Shown here: positions 1 to 9,483 of the stretch, piece after piece
Position numbering within the stretch: position 1 is the stretch's first letter
Layout of the letters: every line of letters begins with the position of its first letter
From: Collimonas fungivorans Ter331
Lineage (GTDB): Bacteria > Pseudomonadota > Gammaproteobacteria > Burkholderiales > Burkholderiaceae_D
NCBI RefSeq assembly: GCF_000221045.1
Contig: NC_015856.1
Coordinates: 4,759,424 to 4,823,423 of the forward strand
Length of the DNA stretch: 64,000 bases
Direction: 5' to 3'
Position numbers and translations under genes: made by a program
The notes under the pieces: generated by a model
Database searches by the model: none
What the model was told of the DNA's origin: nothing
Seen by the model: the letters and a program-made list of their open reading frames with translations, nothing else

Positions 1-52
1 GTTGAATCTGGAACACCGGTTGTTGTTCAGCTTGTTGGTTCTCTTCAGCCAT
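1..52 (-). CDS. secB: SecB protein-export chaperone, N-terminal fragment
   Basis: The first 17 codons of a gene reading off the left edge. The peptide begins MAEENQQAEQQPVFQIQ; the FQIQ segment after a short acidic, Gln-rich leader is the start of the SecB beta-sheet core. SecB is the cytosolic tetrameric chaperone that holds preproteins unfolded and hands them to SecA. A purine-rich GAAAGAG lies a few bases before the ATG. Its place directly downstream of grxC on the same strand is the usual rhodanese-grxC-secB order of Burkholderiales. Only the N-terminus is visible, so the call leans on context. Confidence 0.85.
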   Translation of the reverse strand, partial: MAEENQQAEQQPVFQIQ

Positions 53-80
53 GACACTCTTTCAGTTAACATTTAAATTA

Positions 81-106
81 GCCGGGCAGCAGACAAGCTG
101 CCTGGC
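81..106. other. Inverted repeat between grxC and secB
   Basis: A 10-bp stem with one G-T pair (arms 81-90 and 97-106) around a 6-base loop. In the direction of grxC-secB transcription it is followed by TAATTTAAAT rather than a T-run. The T-run (GGGTTTTT) lies on the plus-strand side, where no gene needs it. It may be a weak attenuator or a 3'-stabilising structure between the two genes. Confidence 0.4.
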
Positions 107-186
107 GGGTTTTTGGCGCGATCAGCGGCACAATCTGCAACAATACCTGAATCGCGGGGCCAATTGACGAAATTAGTTGCCCGAAA

Positions 187-450
187 TCAGGCACTTTGCA
201 GCAAGGGCTCCAGCTTGCCATCGCGATCCAGCGCATGCAAGTCGTCAAAGCCGCCGACATGGGTCGCGCCGATATAAATTTGCGGCACGGTGCGGCGGCC
301 GGTCTTTTGCATCATCGTGTCGCGCTGCGCCGGATCGAGGTCGATCCGGATCTTTTCGATATCCTCCACGCCTTTCGCCTTCAGCAATTGTTCGGCGCGG
401 ATGCAATATGGGCACACAGCAGTGCTATACATTACTACATGGGCAGTCAT
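187..450 (-). CDS. grxC: Glutaredoxin 3 (GrxC)
   Basis: An 87-residue single-domain glutaredoxin, the usual length for GrxC. It reduces protein disulfides and ribonucleotide reductase using glutathione in the cytoplasm. The dithiol active site CPYC is at residues 13-16, the cis-proline loop TVPQIYIG near 54-61, and the glutathione-binding GGFDDL motif near 66-71. It lies between the rhodanese gene and secB, all on the minus strand, which fits a small redox/export operon common in Burkholderiales. Confidence 0.95.
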   Translation of the reverse strand: MTAHVVMYSTAVCPYCIRAEQLLKAKGVEDIEKIRIDLDPAQRDTMMQKTGRRTVPQIYIGATHVGGFDDLHALDRDGKLEPLLQSA

Positions 451-498
451 GGTTGTTCCTTGTGCTGACTGAGCCGGATCCAGGGGATCGCGGCCGTG

Positions 499-900
499 TT
501 ATTTGACGGTAGGCAGGCCCTGGGTCTGCCAGGCGGCGATGCCGCCTTCCAGGTTATAGGCCTGGGCAAAACCCGCTTGCCCCAGCTGGGCGACAGCCTT
601 GGTAGCCTGGTTGCCAGTCTGGCATACCACCAACACGTTCTTTGCTTTAAACTTCTCCAGTTCGACCATGCGCTGCGGCAAGTCTTTCAAGGGGATATTC
701 TTGGCGTCGATCAGGTGGGCGGCGGCGAAAGCATCGCTGTCGCGTACATCGAGCACCAGTGTCTTGCCTTGGTTAATCAGCTGGGTAGCCTGTAAAGTCG
801 ACACCCGGTTACCGCGTTTTTGCAACAAGGGCAGCAGCAGTGCGCCGCCCGACAAAATTGCTACTGCGAACAGAAAAATGTTATCAATCAAGAATTTCAC
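499..900 (-). CDS. Membrane-anchored rhodanese-like sulfurtransferase
   Basis: 133 residues. An N-terminal hydrophobic helix (about residues 4-25) anchors a single rhodanese domain. The catalytic loop is CQTGNQA with the persulfide-forming Cys near residue 92, and the CH2A-like VLDVRDSDAF segment lies at about 48-58. Rhodaneses move sulfane sulfur between donors and acceptors; the substrate is unknown. The gene comes first in the minus-strand rhodanese-grxC-secB run and is divergent from gpmA across about 180 bp. The cytoplasmic or periplasmic side of the domain cannot be fixed from the sequence. Confidence 0.88.
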   Translation of the reverse strand: MKFLIDNIFLFAVAILSGGALLLPLLQKRGNRVSTLQATQLINQGKTLVLDVRDSDAFAAAHLIDAKNIPLKDLPQRMVELEKFKAKNVLVVCQTGNQATKAVAQLGQAGFAQAYNLEGGIAAWQTQGLPTVK

Positions 901-1084
901 GTTGATCCAATGGTATTAGTTAATCCCGCCATTATAAAATAGAAGCTGAAGCGCCATTCAATTCGTATCAGGTCCCGCGAAAAAACCTTTGCGCTTTGCC
1001 TGCCGACTGGTAAATGCGGAGCCTTCGGCTGAATTCCAATGGCAAGCAATAGATTTCTTACTTTTAGTTGACAAACTCACCACC

Positions 1085-1831
1085 ATGTACAAACTCGTAT
1101 TGATGCGCCACGGCGAATCCACCTGGAACCTGGCTAACCGCTTCACCGGCTGGGTCGACGTCGACCTTACCGAAAAAGGCGTGGCTGAAGCTAGGCAGGC
1201 AGGCCAGCTGCTGAAAGAAGCCGGTTTCACTTTCGACCTGGCCTACACCTCGGTACTGAAACGCGCGATCCGCACCCTGTGGGGCACGCTCGACGAGATG
1301 GACCTGATGTGGCTGCCGGTCAGGCATCACTGGCGCCTGAACGAACGCCACTATGGCGCCCTGCAAGGCTTGAACAAGGCGGAAACCGCGGCCAAATACG
1401 GCGACGAACAGGTCATGGTGTGGCGCCGCAGCTATGACACGCCGCCGATGCCGCTGGAACCGGGCGATCCGCGCACTTCCTACGACGATCCGCGCTACGC
1501 CGGCCTGAAACGCGAGGAAATCCCACTGACCGAATGCCTGAAAGATACGGTAGCGCGCGTCTTGCCGTTCTGGAACGATGAAATCGCACCGTCCATCCGC
1601 AGCGGCAAGCGCATCATCATTTCAGCCCATGGCAACAGCCTGCGCGCCCTGATCAAGATGCTGGACGGCATCAGCGACCAGGACATCGTCGGCCTTAACA
1701 TCCCCAACGGCCAGCCATTGGTATACGAACTGGACGCCGACCTGAAACCGATCAAGAGCTATTACCTTGGCGACCAGGCGGCGATAGCAGCGGCGATGAA
1801 CGCCGTCGCCAGCCAGGGGAAAGCGAAATAA
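1085..1831 (+). CDS. gpmA: 2,3-bisphosphoglycerate-dependent phosphoglycerate mutase
   Basis: A 248-residue enzyme interconverting 3- and 2-phosphoglycerate in glycolysis and gluconeogenesis through a phosphohistidine. The phosphate-accepting His is in LMRHGES (residues 7-13), the phosphate-clamp Arg in KRAIRTLW, the Glu in LNERHYG and the second His in SAHGNS near 182. The ATG at 1085 gives the family start [12 protein letters not shown]; the open frame runs 32 codons further upstream but that stretch is unlike the family. No clear Shine-Dalgarno precedes 1085. The gene runs directly into envC. Confidence 0.96.
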   Translation: MYKLVLMRHGESTWNLANRFTGWVDVDLTEKGVAEARQAGQLLKEAGFTFDLAYTSVLKRAIRTLWGTLDEMDLMWLPVRHHWRLNERHYGALQGLNKAETAAKYGDEQVMVWRRSYDTPPMPLEPGDPRTSYDDPRYAGLKREEIPLTECLKDTVARVLPFWNDEIAPSIRSGKRIIISAHGNSLRALIKMLDGISDQDIVGLNIPNGQPLVYELDADLKPIKSYYLGDQAAIAAAMNAVASQGKAK

Positions 1832-1905
1832 ATATCTCGCTGGACAAGCTCTTCGGCAGCAGCAAACCCCGTCGCGCCATTGGCCGCCCGCCAGCGGCGC
1901 GGCTA

Positions 1906-3357
1906 TTGGCATTGTTGCTGGCGGCGGCGCTGGCGGCAACCCTGCCCCTGGGCGCCGGCGCCGCTGTCAAAATCACCGAGCGCAGCAAGCAGAAGCAGGC
2001 GGCGGAGGCGCAGCGCGCCGACCTGCGGCAAAAACTGGACAACCTCAAGCGCGACATCAGCCAGACCGAAACCGAAAAAGACAACGCCAGCGACGCCCTG
2101 GCCGATTCCGAAGCAGCGGTTTCCAAGGCCACCCGTTCCCTGCGCGATCTAAGCGCGGAACAAAAACAGACCGAAGCCAAGCTGGCCAAGCTGGCGAAAC
2201 AGCATGACGAACTGAGCAAGACCGTGGTCCGGCAACAGAATCAGCTGGCCGACCTGCTGCGCCAGCAATACGTTGCCGGCAACGAAGACCGCATCAAGCT
2301 GCTGCTGTCGGGCGACAACCCGAACCGCATCAATCGCGACCTGCAATACCTGGGTTACGTCTCGCAGGCGCAAGCGCGCCTGCTGGAATCGCTGCGCGCC
2401 AACCTGGCCGCGGTGGAAGCCAACCAGACCGAAGCCCAGGACGCCAAGGACGACCTGGACGAAATTGCCCAGGAACAGCGCGATCAAAAGAACCTGCTGG
2501 AAAAGGAAAAAGCCAAGCGCGCCACCCTGCTGACCCAGCTGTCGAGCAAGCTGGCAAGCCAGCGCAAGGAAGCCGGCAATATCCAGCGCGACGACCAGCG
2601 CCTGTCAGGCCTGGTCGACAAGCTGGCGCAACTGATCGAAGCGCAAAAGAAAACCGAGGCCGCGGCCCGCGAGAAACTGCGCCAGCAGCAACTGGCCCAG
2701 GCGCAAGCCAAGGCCCAAGCCCAGGCAGCCCGCGAACGCGAACGTCAGCGCCTGCTTGAGCAGCAGCGCGCGGCCCAGGCCGGGAAACCGCCGGTCGCCG
2801 CATCGAGCCCGACCGGACCTACCCCGGCAGGACCCAAGGTCCCCAATCCGGATGCGATCGATGACGATCAGCCGCCACCAGTAGCCGCGCCAGCCACGCC
2901 GGCCCCGGCGCCGCTGGCGCGCAATGAACTGACGCCGGAAGCAGACAGCGCCTACGGCAAGCCGTTCGAATCCCTGCGCGGCCAGCTCCGGCTGCCGGTG
3001 CGCGGCGACGTCATGGCCCGCTTCGGCAGCAAGCGCGGCGACGGTCCGAGCTGGAAAGGCTTGTTCATCCGTACCCCGGAAGGCAGCGAAGTAAAAGCGG
3101 TTGCCGCCGGCCGCGTGGTGTTTTCCGACTGGCTGCGCGGCTTCGGCAACCTGATCATTGTCGACCACGGCAACCAGTACATGACGATTTACGGTAATAA
3201 TCAGGCATTATTGAAACGTCCCGGAGATGCCGTGAAAGCCGGCGACGTAATTGCCAGCGCCGGCAATAGCGGCGGCAATGAACAATCGGGTTTATACTTT
3301 GAAATTCGGCATCAGGGCCGTGCGTTTGACCCACTCGGATGGGTAACTACTAGGTGA
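1906..3357 (+). CDS. envC: Murein hydrolase activator EnvC (degenerate LytM/M23 domain)
   Basis: About 483 residues: signal sequence, long coiled coil (about 20-265, rich in K/E/Q/A heptads), Pro/Ala linker, and a C-terminal M23-type domain (about 370-483). The domain keeps the fold (VVDHGNQYMTIYGN, GLYFEIRHQG) but lacks the Zn ligands: HxxxD is replaced by KGLFIR and HxH by YFE. That is how EnvC activates periplasmic amidases without being an enzyme. The start is uncertain. The 1906 TTG has no ribosome site and the frame is open back into gpmA with no ATG or GTG nearby, while an AGGGGA lies at 1815-1820. CtpA starts 3 bp downstream. Confidence 0.9.
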   Translation: MALLLAAALAATLPLGAGAAVKITERSKQKQAAEAQRADLRQKLDNLKRDISQTETEKDNASDALADSEAAVSKATRSLRDLSAEQKQTEAKLAKLAKQHDELSKTVVRQQNQLADLLRQQYVAGNEDRIKLLLSGDNPNRINRDLQYLGYVSQAQARLLESLRANLAAVEANQTEAQDAKDDLDEIAQEQRDQKNLLEKEKAKRATLLTQLSSKLASQRKEAGNIQRDDQRLSGLVDKLAQLIEAQKKTEAAAREKLRQQQLAQAQAKAQAQAARERERQRLLEQQRAAQAGKPPVAASSPTGPTPAGPKVPNPDAIDDDQPPPVAAPATPAPAPLARNELTPEADSAYGKPFESLRGQLRLPVRGDVMARFGSKRGDGPSWKGLFIRTPEGSEVKAVAAGRVVFSDWLRGFGNLIIVDHGNQYMTIYGNNQALLKRPGDAVKAGDVIASAGNSGGNEQSGLYFEIRHQGRAFDPLGWVTTR

Positions 3358-3360
3358 AAC

Positions 3361-4872
3361 ATGGGCAGTAAACTCAAGAATATCGGTCTAATCAGTCTTG
3401 GCGTCATCGCAGGGATAGGCGCCTCCATCCAGTTCGATGCCATTGCGCAGAAAAGTGCCGCAGCGCCATTGCCGCTGGAGGAGTTGCGGCAGCTGGCCGA
3501 TGTTTTCGGCCTGATCAAGTCCGATTACGTGGAGCCGGCCGACGACAAGAAACTGCTGACCGAAGCCATTTCGGGCATGGTGGCCTCGCTCGACCCGCAT
3601 TCCGCCTACCTCGACAAGAAGGCCTACAAGGAGCTGCGCGAGAGCACCCAGGGCAAGTTTGTCGGCCTGGGCATCGAAGTCGGCATGGAAGACGGCTACA
3701 TCAAGGTGGTGTCGCCGATCGAGGATTCGCCGGCCTACCGCGCCGGGATCAAGGCCGGCGACCTGATCACCCGCCTCGATTCCACCCCGGTCAAGGGCCT
3801 GACCCTGGAGCAGGCGGTCAAGCGCATGCGCGGCGAGCCCAACACCAAGATCGCCCTGACCATCTCGCGCAAGGATGAAGACAAGCCGCTGATCTTCAGC
3901 ATCACGCGCCAGGAAATCCGCGTGCAAAGCGTGAAAGGCAAAGTGATCGAGCCGGGTTATGCCTGGCTGCGCGTGACCCAGTTCCAGGAACCGACGGTGG
4001 ATGACATGGCCAAGAAAATCGCCGCCATCTACGCCCAGGAGCCGAACCTGAAGGGCCTGGTGCTGGATTTGCGCAACGATCCGGGCGGCGTATTGCCGGG
4101 TGCGATCGGCGTTTCCGCAGCTTTCCTGCCGAAGGATTCGGTGGTGGTCACCACCAACGGCCAGCTGCCAAGCTCCAAGGCTTCGTTCTACGCCAAACGC
4201 GAGTATTACGCCAACCCGGGCAATGACCCGCTGGCGCGCCTGCCGGAAGCGCTGAAGAAAGTGCCGATGGTAGTGCTGGTCAATACCGGTTCCGCCTCCG
4301 CTTCGGAAATCGTGGCCGGCGCCCTGCAAGACTATAAGCGCGCCACCATCATGGGCACACAGACCTTCGGCAAGGGTTCGGTGCAATCGGTGATCGCCCT
4401 GCCGCCGGACCGCAATACCGCAGTCAAGCTGACCACCGCCCGTTACTACACACCGAACGGCCGCTCGATCCAGGCCAAGGGCATCGTGCCGGACGTGATG
4501 GTGGATGAATACGCCGACGGCGACGGCCTGAACGGCCTGCGCCTGCGCGAAGCCGACCTGACCAAGCACCTGAGCAACGATACCGACAAGGGTCCGGAAG
4601 TCAAGGCGCCCAAGGTCGACGAGCTGGAAGAAGCGCAACGCATTGCCGCCGCCGAAAAGAAACGCAAGCCATTGGAGTTCGGCAGCAAGGACGATTTCCA
4701 GCTGGCCCAGGCCTTGAATCAGCTGAAGGGATTGCCGGTGCAGGTATCCAAGGTGAAACCTGACAACCGTTCGGAAGGCGACAAGGACAGCAAGCCGTCG
4801 AAAGACGACAAGCCAGCCCCGGCGGACGGCGCCATCATCCGCAAGGATGAACCGAAGGACGAAAAAAAATAA
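3361..4872 (+). CDS. ctpA: S41 family carboxy-terminal processing protease (CtpA/Prc-like)
   Basis: A 503-residue serine protease exported by an N-terminal hydrophobic segment (about residues 6-22). A PDZ domain (about 95-180, VGLGIEVG and AYRAGIKAGDLI) precedes the S41 domain with the catalytic Ser in GSASASEI (about 316) and the Lys in QTFGKGSVQ (about 341). It cleaves periplasmic proteins at C-terminal tails. It sits 3 bp after envC, a pairing seen in many proteobacteria and consistent with control of cell-wall hydrolases during division. The last 60 residues are a Lys/Asp-rich, probably disordered tail. Confidence 0.94.
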   Translation: MGSKLKNIGLISLGVIAGIGASIQFDAIAQKSAAAPLPLEELRQLADVFGLIKSDYVEPADDKKLLTEAISGMVASLDPHSAYLDKKAYKELRESTQGKFVGLGIEVGMEDGYIKVVSPIEDSPAYRAGIKAGDLITRLDSTPVKGLTLEQAVKRMRGEPNTKIALTISRKDEDKPLIFSITRQEIRVQSVKGKVIEPGYAWLRVTQFQEPTVDDMAKKIAAIYAQEPNLKGLVLDLRNDPGGVLPGAIGVSAAFLPKDSVVVTTNGQLPSSKASFYAKREYYANPGNDPLARLPEALKKVPMVVLVNTGSASASEIVAGALQDYKRATIMGTQTFGKGSVQSVIALPPDRNTAVKLTTARYYTPNGRSIQAKGIVPDVMVDEYADGDGLNGLRLREADLTKHLSNDTDKGPEVKAPKVDELEEAQRIAAAEKKRKPLEFGSKDDFQLAQALNQLKGLPVQVSKVKPDNRSEGDKDSKPSKDDKPAPADGAIIRKDEPKDEKK

Positions 4873-4890
4873 TCGTTTTTCACGCTACAC

Positions 4891-4982
4891 GTAGGGTGGG
4901 CACTCGTGCCCACGCGTGACCTTAAATTCACCGACAATGCCCATCCCGGCGCCGCGTGGGCAGAAAAACCTGCCCACCCTAC
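4891..4982. repeat. REP-pair (REPIN/BIME-type) palindromic element
   Basis: Two oppositely oriented REP units. The left one starts with GTAG then the hairpin GTGGGCAC/GTGCCCAC (4896-4903, 4906-4913). The right one, on the minus strand, starts with GTAG (4979-4982 reversed) then GTGGGCAG/CTGCCCAC (4956-4963, 4970-4977). The outer arms GTAGGGTGGGCA and TGCCCACCCTAC are perfect complements. A GTAG tetranucleotide next to an imperfect palindrome is the signature of REPs mobilised by RAYT tyrosine transposases. It fills nearly the whole ctpA-moeB gap. No RAYT gene is in this window. Confidence 0.8.
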
Positions 4983-4985
4983 TTT

Positions 4986-5744
4986 ATGAACGACCAGCAA
5001 CTACTCCGTTATTCGCGCCACATCCTGCTGGATGACATCGACATAGCCGGCCAGGAAAAATTCCTGGCGGCGCACGCGCTGATCATCGGCGCCGGCGGCC
5101 TCGGTTCGCCGGTGGCCATGTATCTGGCGTCGGCCGGCGTCGGCCGCATCACGCTGGTGGATAACGACAGCGTCGACCTGACCAACCTGCAGCGGCAGAT
5201 CCTCCATACCAGCGACCGGATCGGCCAGGCCAAGGTGGCGTCCGGCAAAACCGCGCTGGCGCAAATCAATCCCGACATCCAGGTGGCGGCGCTGGCGGAA
5301 CGTGCCGACCAGGCGCGTCTCGGCGAACTGATCGGCGCTGCCGATGTGGTGATCGACTGCAGCGACAACTTCGCCACGCGGCAAGCCATCAACAGCGCTT
5401 GCGTCGCCCATCAGGTGCCGCTGGTTTCGGGTGCGGCGATCCAGTTCGACGGCCAGCTGAGCGTGTTCGACGCGCGCGACCCCAGCTCCCCCTGTTACGC
5501 CTGCCTGTTCCCGCCGGACCGGGAATTCGAAGAAGTCGCCTGTTCCACCATGGGCGTCTTCGCGCCGCTGGTCGGCATCATCGGCAGCATGCAGGCGGCC
5601 GAAGCGCTCAAGCTGATCGCCGGCATCGGCACCTCCCTGTCCGGTTTCCTGCTGATGCTGGATGCGCGCAGCATGGAATGGACCCGTATCGGCGTCGCCC
5701 GCGATGCAAGCTGCCCGGTTTGCGGACAACGCAGCCATTCCTGA
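4986..5744 (+). CDS. moeB: MoeB/ThiF-family adenylyltransferase (E1-like)
   Basis: A 252-residue E1-like enzyme that adenylates the C-terminal Gly of a sulfur-carrier protein (MoaD for molybdopterin, or ThiS). The nucleotide-binding GAGGLGSPVAMYLASAGVG is at about 35-53, followed by LVDND. The Zn-binding pairs are CYAC (about 171-174) and CPVC (about 242-245); the conserved Cys of CSTMGVFAP is at about 187. There is no C-terminal rhodanese domain. The ATG at 4986 gives the family start MNDQQLLRYSRHILL, but it lies 3 bp past a REP pair and has no visible Shine-Dalgarno. MoeB and ThiF cannot be separated without partner genes. Confidence 0.9.
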   Translation: MNDQQLLRYSRHILLDDIDIAGQEKFLAAHALIIGAGGLGSPVAMYLASAGVGRITLVDNDSVDLTNLQRQILHTSDRIGQAKVASGKTALAQINPDIQVAALAERADQARLGELIGAADVVIDCSDNFATRQAINSACVAHQVPLVSGAAIQFDGQLSVFDARDPSSPCYACLFPPDREFEEVACSTMGVFAPLVGIIGSMQAAEALKLIAGIGTSLSGFLLMLDARSMEWTRIGVARDASCPVCGQRSHS

Positions 5745-5924
5745 GGCGAAGCAAACCACACATTGATCGGCATTTTATGCAATTGCCAAATGCGTGATTA
5801 GACATATCGCTCTTATTGCCAGAATTTCTTCCTCCAATTTCTCCCGCTGCATTAAATTACGCTTTGTTATCGTCTCGTCACAAGATTCGGTCAACATCAC
5901 ATAACGATAAGCGGGAGACAAAAC

Positions 5925-7727
5925 ATGAAACGCAGACAGTTTTTGAAGGGTTCGGCATTTTTTACGGTGGTTGCGGCAAGCACGGGATTGCTGAGCGCAT
6001 GCGGCGGCAGCACCAGCGATGGCAGCACGGGGAAATTCGCGTTTCCTCAGGGCATTGCTTCTGGCGACCCGAAGGAAAACAGCATAGTGTTCTGGGCCCG
6101 CGTAGTGCGCAACAATGGCGCCATCGCCGCAGATGCAATTGCCGTACGGCTGGAAGTCTCGGCCACGCCAGACTTTTCCGCTCTGGCTGCGCAAGCCAAC
6201 CTAAACGCCGTCGCCGACTATGACTTCACGGTGCGCGCGAAAATAACGCAGCTCAAGCCCGACACCGCTTATTACTACCGTTTTACCGCCGGCAGCGACG
6301 TCAGCGTAGTCGCCCAGACCAAAACCGCGCCGCTCGCCAGCGCCAGCAACAGCCAGGTGCGCTTCGCCTGGTTCACCTGCCAGGACTGGTCGGTCAACCA
6401 CTGGCAGGCCATGTCCCTGCTGGCGCAGGAAAACCTGGATTTTGTGGTGCACGTCGGCGACTACATCTACGAAACCGTGGGTGCTTCATTCCAGACCGGC
6501 GGCGCCGAACCGGCGCACCAGCCGATCACCTTGCCCAACGGCCTGGCCCACCCGGGCGGCGGCGTGTACGCCAATACGGTCAACGATTACCGCACCCTGT
6601 ACCGCACTTACAAGACCGACGCGCGCCTGCAGGGCATCCATCACAAATTCCCGGTGATTGCGATCTGGGACGACCACGAATTCTCCGACGACTGCTGGCA
6701 GGACCACCAGGTCTACACCAACCAGAACAAGCAGGAAACGACGCGCCGGCGCAGCGCCACCCAAGCCTGGGCCGAATACACGCCTATCGATTTCGGCGAC
6801 CTGTCGTTCGACCTCAACAACAGCAGCTACCAGAACATCCGCATCTACCGCGATTTCCGCTTCGGCCAGCTGGTGCACCTGGTGATGACCGACGAGCGCC
6901 TGTACCGGGACGACCACATCGTCAGCGAACAGTCGGTGGCGCAGCAGGCCGGGCATGATCCGGTCAACGGCGACGATTCGATAGGCGCACGCTACTTCGT
7001 GCCGCGCGCCACCCTGCTGCAGATGGAAGCGCAGGAAACCGCCAAGCTGGGACGACCGCCGTCGATACTCGGCACCACCCAGACGCAATGGTGGAAAGAC
7101 ACCCTGAAGAATTCGGACGCAACCTGGAAAGTATGGGGCAATGAAATCATGCTGAACCGCATGTGGGCTGACCTGTCGCCGCCGGCGCTGGGCATCCCGG
7201 CGCCCTACAACCAGCTGTATGTGATCAACTGCGATTCATGGGACGGTTATCCCAGCCACAAGGCCGAGCTGCTGTCTTACCTGGATACGCAAAACATCAA
7301 GAACGTGGTGGCCATCACAGGCGACCTGCATGCCTTCCAGTGCGGCGTGGTGCGCGCCAATCCGGCCGATCCGGGCAGCACCCCGGTGCTGGTGGATTTC
7401 CTGGCGGCAGGCATCAGCAGCCAGTCGTTTTACAACTACATCAAATCCGGCGCGGCGACAGTCAATCCCTTGCTCGGCGCGCTGGTGCAGACGCCGCAGA
7501 TCTTCGACAGCCTGTTAAAGGGATTCAATCCCGACTTTGCCTACGTCGACCACGATGCCCAGGGCTACGCCTCGGCCACCGTGACCAGCGACAACATTGT
7601 AGTGGTGTTCAACAAGGTGAAACCGCTCGCCGCGGATAACAGCGCGCCGCAGCAACCGTTGTTGAAACGCACCCGCATCACGCTGGCAAAGGGTTCGACC
7701 ATTCCGCAAATCGAAGACAACATCTGA
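5925..7727 (+). CDS. phoD: PhoD-like alkaline phosphatase, Tat-exported lipoprotein
   Basis: 600 residues. The leader has a twin-arginine motif (RRQFLK, residues 3-8), a hydrophobic stretch and a lipobox LLSAC with Cys26, so it should be folded before export and then lipidated. An N-terminal fibronectin-like PhoD domain is followed by the metallophosphatase domain: CQDW (about 147), HVGDYIYE (about 175-182), WDDHEFSDD (about 248-256) and GDLHAFQCG (about 465-473). PhoD enzymes hydrolyse phosphomonoesters and diesters with Ca/Fe. A GGGAGA ribosome site precedes the ATG. The gene is monocistronic and converges on ribH. Substrate range is not visible. Confidence 0.92.
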   Translation: MKRRQFLKGSAFFTVVAASTGLLSACGGSTSDGSTGKFAFPQGIASGDPKENSIVFWARVVRNNGAIAADAIAVRLEVSATPDFSALAAQANLNAVADYDFTVRAKITQLKPDTAYYYRFTAGSDVSVVAQTKTAPLASASNSQVRFAWFTCQDWSVNHWQAMSLLAQENLDFVVHVGDYIYETVGASFQTGGAEPAHQPITLPNGLAHPGGGVYANTVNDYRTLYRTYKTDARLQGIHHKFPVIAIWDDHEFSDDCWQDHQVYTNQNKQETTRRRSATQAWAEYTPIDFGDLSFDLNNSSYQNIRIYRDFRFGQLVHLVMTDERLYRDDHIVSEQSVAQQAGHDPVNGDDSIGARYFVPRATLLQMEAQETAKLGRPPSILGTTQTQWWKDTLKNSDATWKVWGNEIMLNRMWADLSPPALGIPAPYNQLYVINCDSWDGYPSHKAELLSYLDTQNIKNVVAITGDLHAFQCGVVRANPADPGSTPVLVDFLAAGISSQSFYNYIKSGAATVNPLLGALVQTPQIFDSLLKGFNPDFAYVDHDAQGYASATVTSDNIVVVFNKVKPLAADNSAPQQPLLKRTRITLAKGSTIPQIEDNI

Positions 7728-7747
7728 TTGTCGCCTGCAGCGGCAAT

Positions 7748-7781
7748 GCCATCGCCTGCCATTGCTTCGGCAGGCGATGGC
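7748..7781. terminator. Hairpin between convergent phoD and ribH
   Basis: A perfect 13-bp stem (7748-7760 and 7769-7781) with an 8-base loop, 20 bp after the phoD stop and 11 bp past the ribH stop. Neither side has a good T-run, so it may block read-through from both directions less efficiently than a classic intrinsic terminator. Confidence 0.6.
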
Positions 7782-7792
7782 AAGTTGCCTTA

Positions 7793-8637
<845 letters not shown>

Positions 8638-8724
8638 TTTCGCTCAAATTCATACTTCCAACTTGAGCGAGCTGAGAATTTATCACAGAAGCAGCGAGCC
8701 TGCAGAAAGCCGCCCGACCTCCGG

Positions 8725-9483
8725 TCAGCCGCTTTTTTTCGCCAGCCCGAGATAAGTGTCTATCACCTTCGGATCGTGCGCCAGTTCCGCCGCCGGTCCC
8801 TGCAGCACCATGTCGCCGGTTTCCAGTACATAGGCGTAATCGGCAACCTGCAAGGCGGCGCGGGCGTTTTGCTCGACCAGCAGGATCGCCACCCCGGTCT
8901 GCTTCAGGTTCACGATGATGTGGAAAATCTCTTTCACGATCAGCGGCGCCAGGCCGAGGCTGGGCTCGTCCAGCATCAGCAGCTGCGGCTTGGCCATCAA
9001 GGCCCGCCCCAGCGCCAGCATCTGCCGTTCGCCGCCGGACAGGCTGCCGGCCTGCTGGCGGCGCCTCTCCTGCAGGCGCGGGAACAGCTCGTACACCACT
9101 GCCATCTGGTCGGCGTAAGCGCGGTCGCCGGCCTTGTAGCGGCGGTAGCCACCCAGCAGCAGATTGTCTTGCACCGTCATGCTGGCAAACAGTTCGCGCG
9201 TTTCCGGCACCAGGCACATGCCGCGCGCAACCCGGGTTTCGACCGCCATGCCGTCGATATTTTCACCCAGCAGACGGACCTTGCCGCGCATGCTGCCGTT
9301 GTTCGGCATGGCGCCGGCGATCGCATTCAGCATGGTCGACTTGCCGGCGCCGTTGGGGCCGATCACGGTCACGATCTGGCCGGCGCCGACTTGCAGGCTG
9401 GCGCCGTGCAAGGCTTCCACCTTGCCGTAGGCAACGTGCAGGTCGGCGACGTCAAGCACTGGAGAAGCAGCATGATTACTCAT
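8725..9483 (-). CDS. livF: Branched-chain amino acid-type ABC transporter ATPase (LivF-like)
   Basis: A 252-residue ABC ATPase. Walker [10 protein letters not shown] is at about 39-47, the signature [15 protein letters not shown] near 143-157 and Walker [14 protein letters not shown] near 164-176. Length and [10 protein letters not shown] after the Walker B are typical of LivF. The chosen ATG at 9483 overlaps the end of livGM by 8 bp, implying translational coupling; the longer frame to 9552 would lie inside livGM. It is the last gene of the livK-livH-livGM-livF operon. The amino acid or other ligand (HAAT family) is not known. Confidence 0.92.
   Translation of the reverse strand: MSNHAASPVLDVADLHVAYGKVEALHGASLQVGAGQIVTVIGPNGAGKSTMLNAIAGAMPNNGSMRGKVRLLGENIDGMAVETRVARGMCLVPETRELFASMTVQDNLLLGGYRRYKAGDRAYADQMAVVYELFPRLQERRRQQAGSLSGGERQMLALGRALMAKPQLLMLDEPSLGLAPLIVKEIFHIIVNLKQTGVAILLVEQNARAALQVADYAYVLETGDMVLQGPAAELAHDPKVIDTYLGLAKKSG

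Noticed and set aside
81-115. Plus-strand terminator at the left edge
   Set aside because: The hairpin has T residues on the plus side, but no plus-strand gene lies upstream within view; kept only as an inverted repeat.
1068-1073. TTGACA as the -35 of a gpmA promoter
   Set aside because: It lies only 11 bp before the ATG, leaving no room for a -10 and leader.
3388-4638. A 416-codon minus-strand frame opposite ctpA
   Set aside because: Low-complexity His/Arg/Gly-rich shadow of the S41 protease gene.
5870-5924. Pho box upstream of phoD
   Set aside because: GTCA-containing segments occur near 5876 and 5889, but their spacing is 13 rather than 11 bases and the heptamers match poorly.
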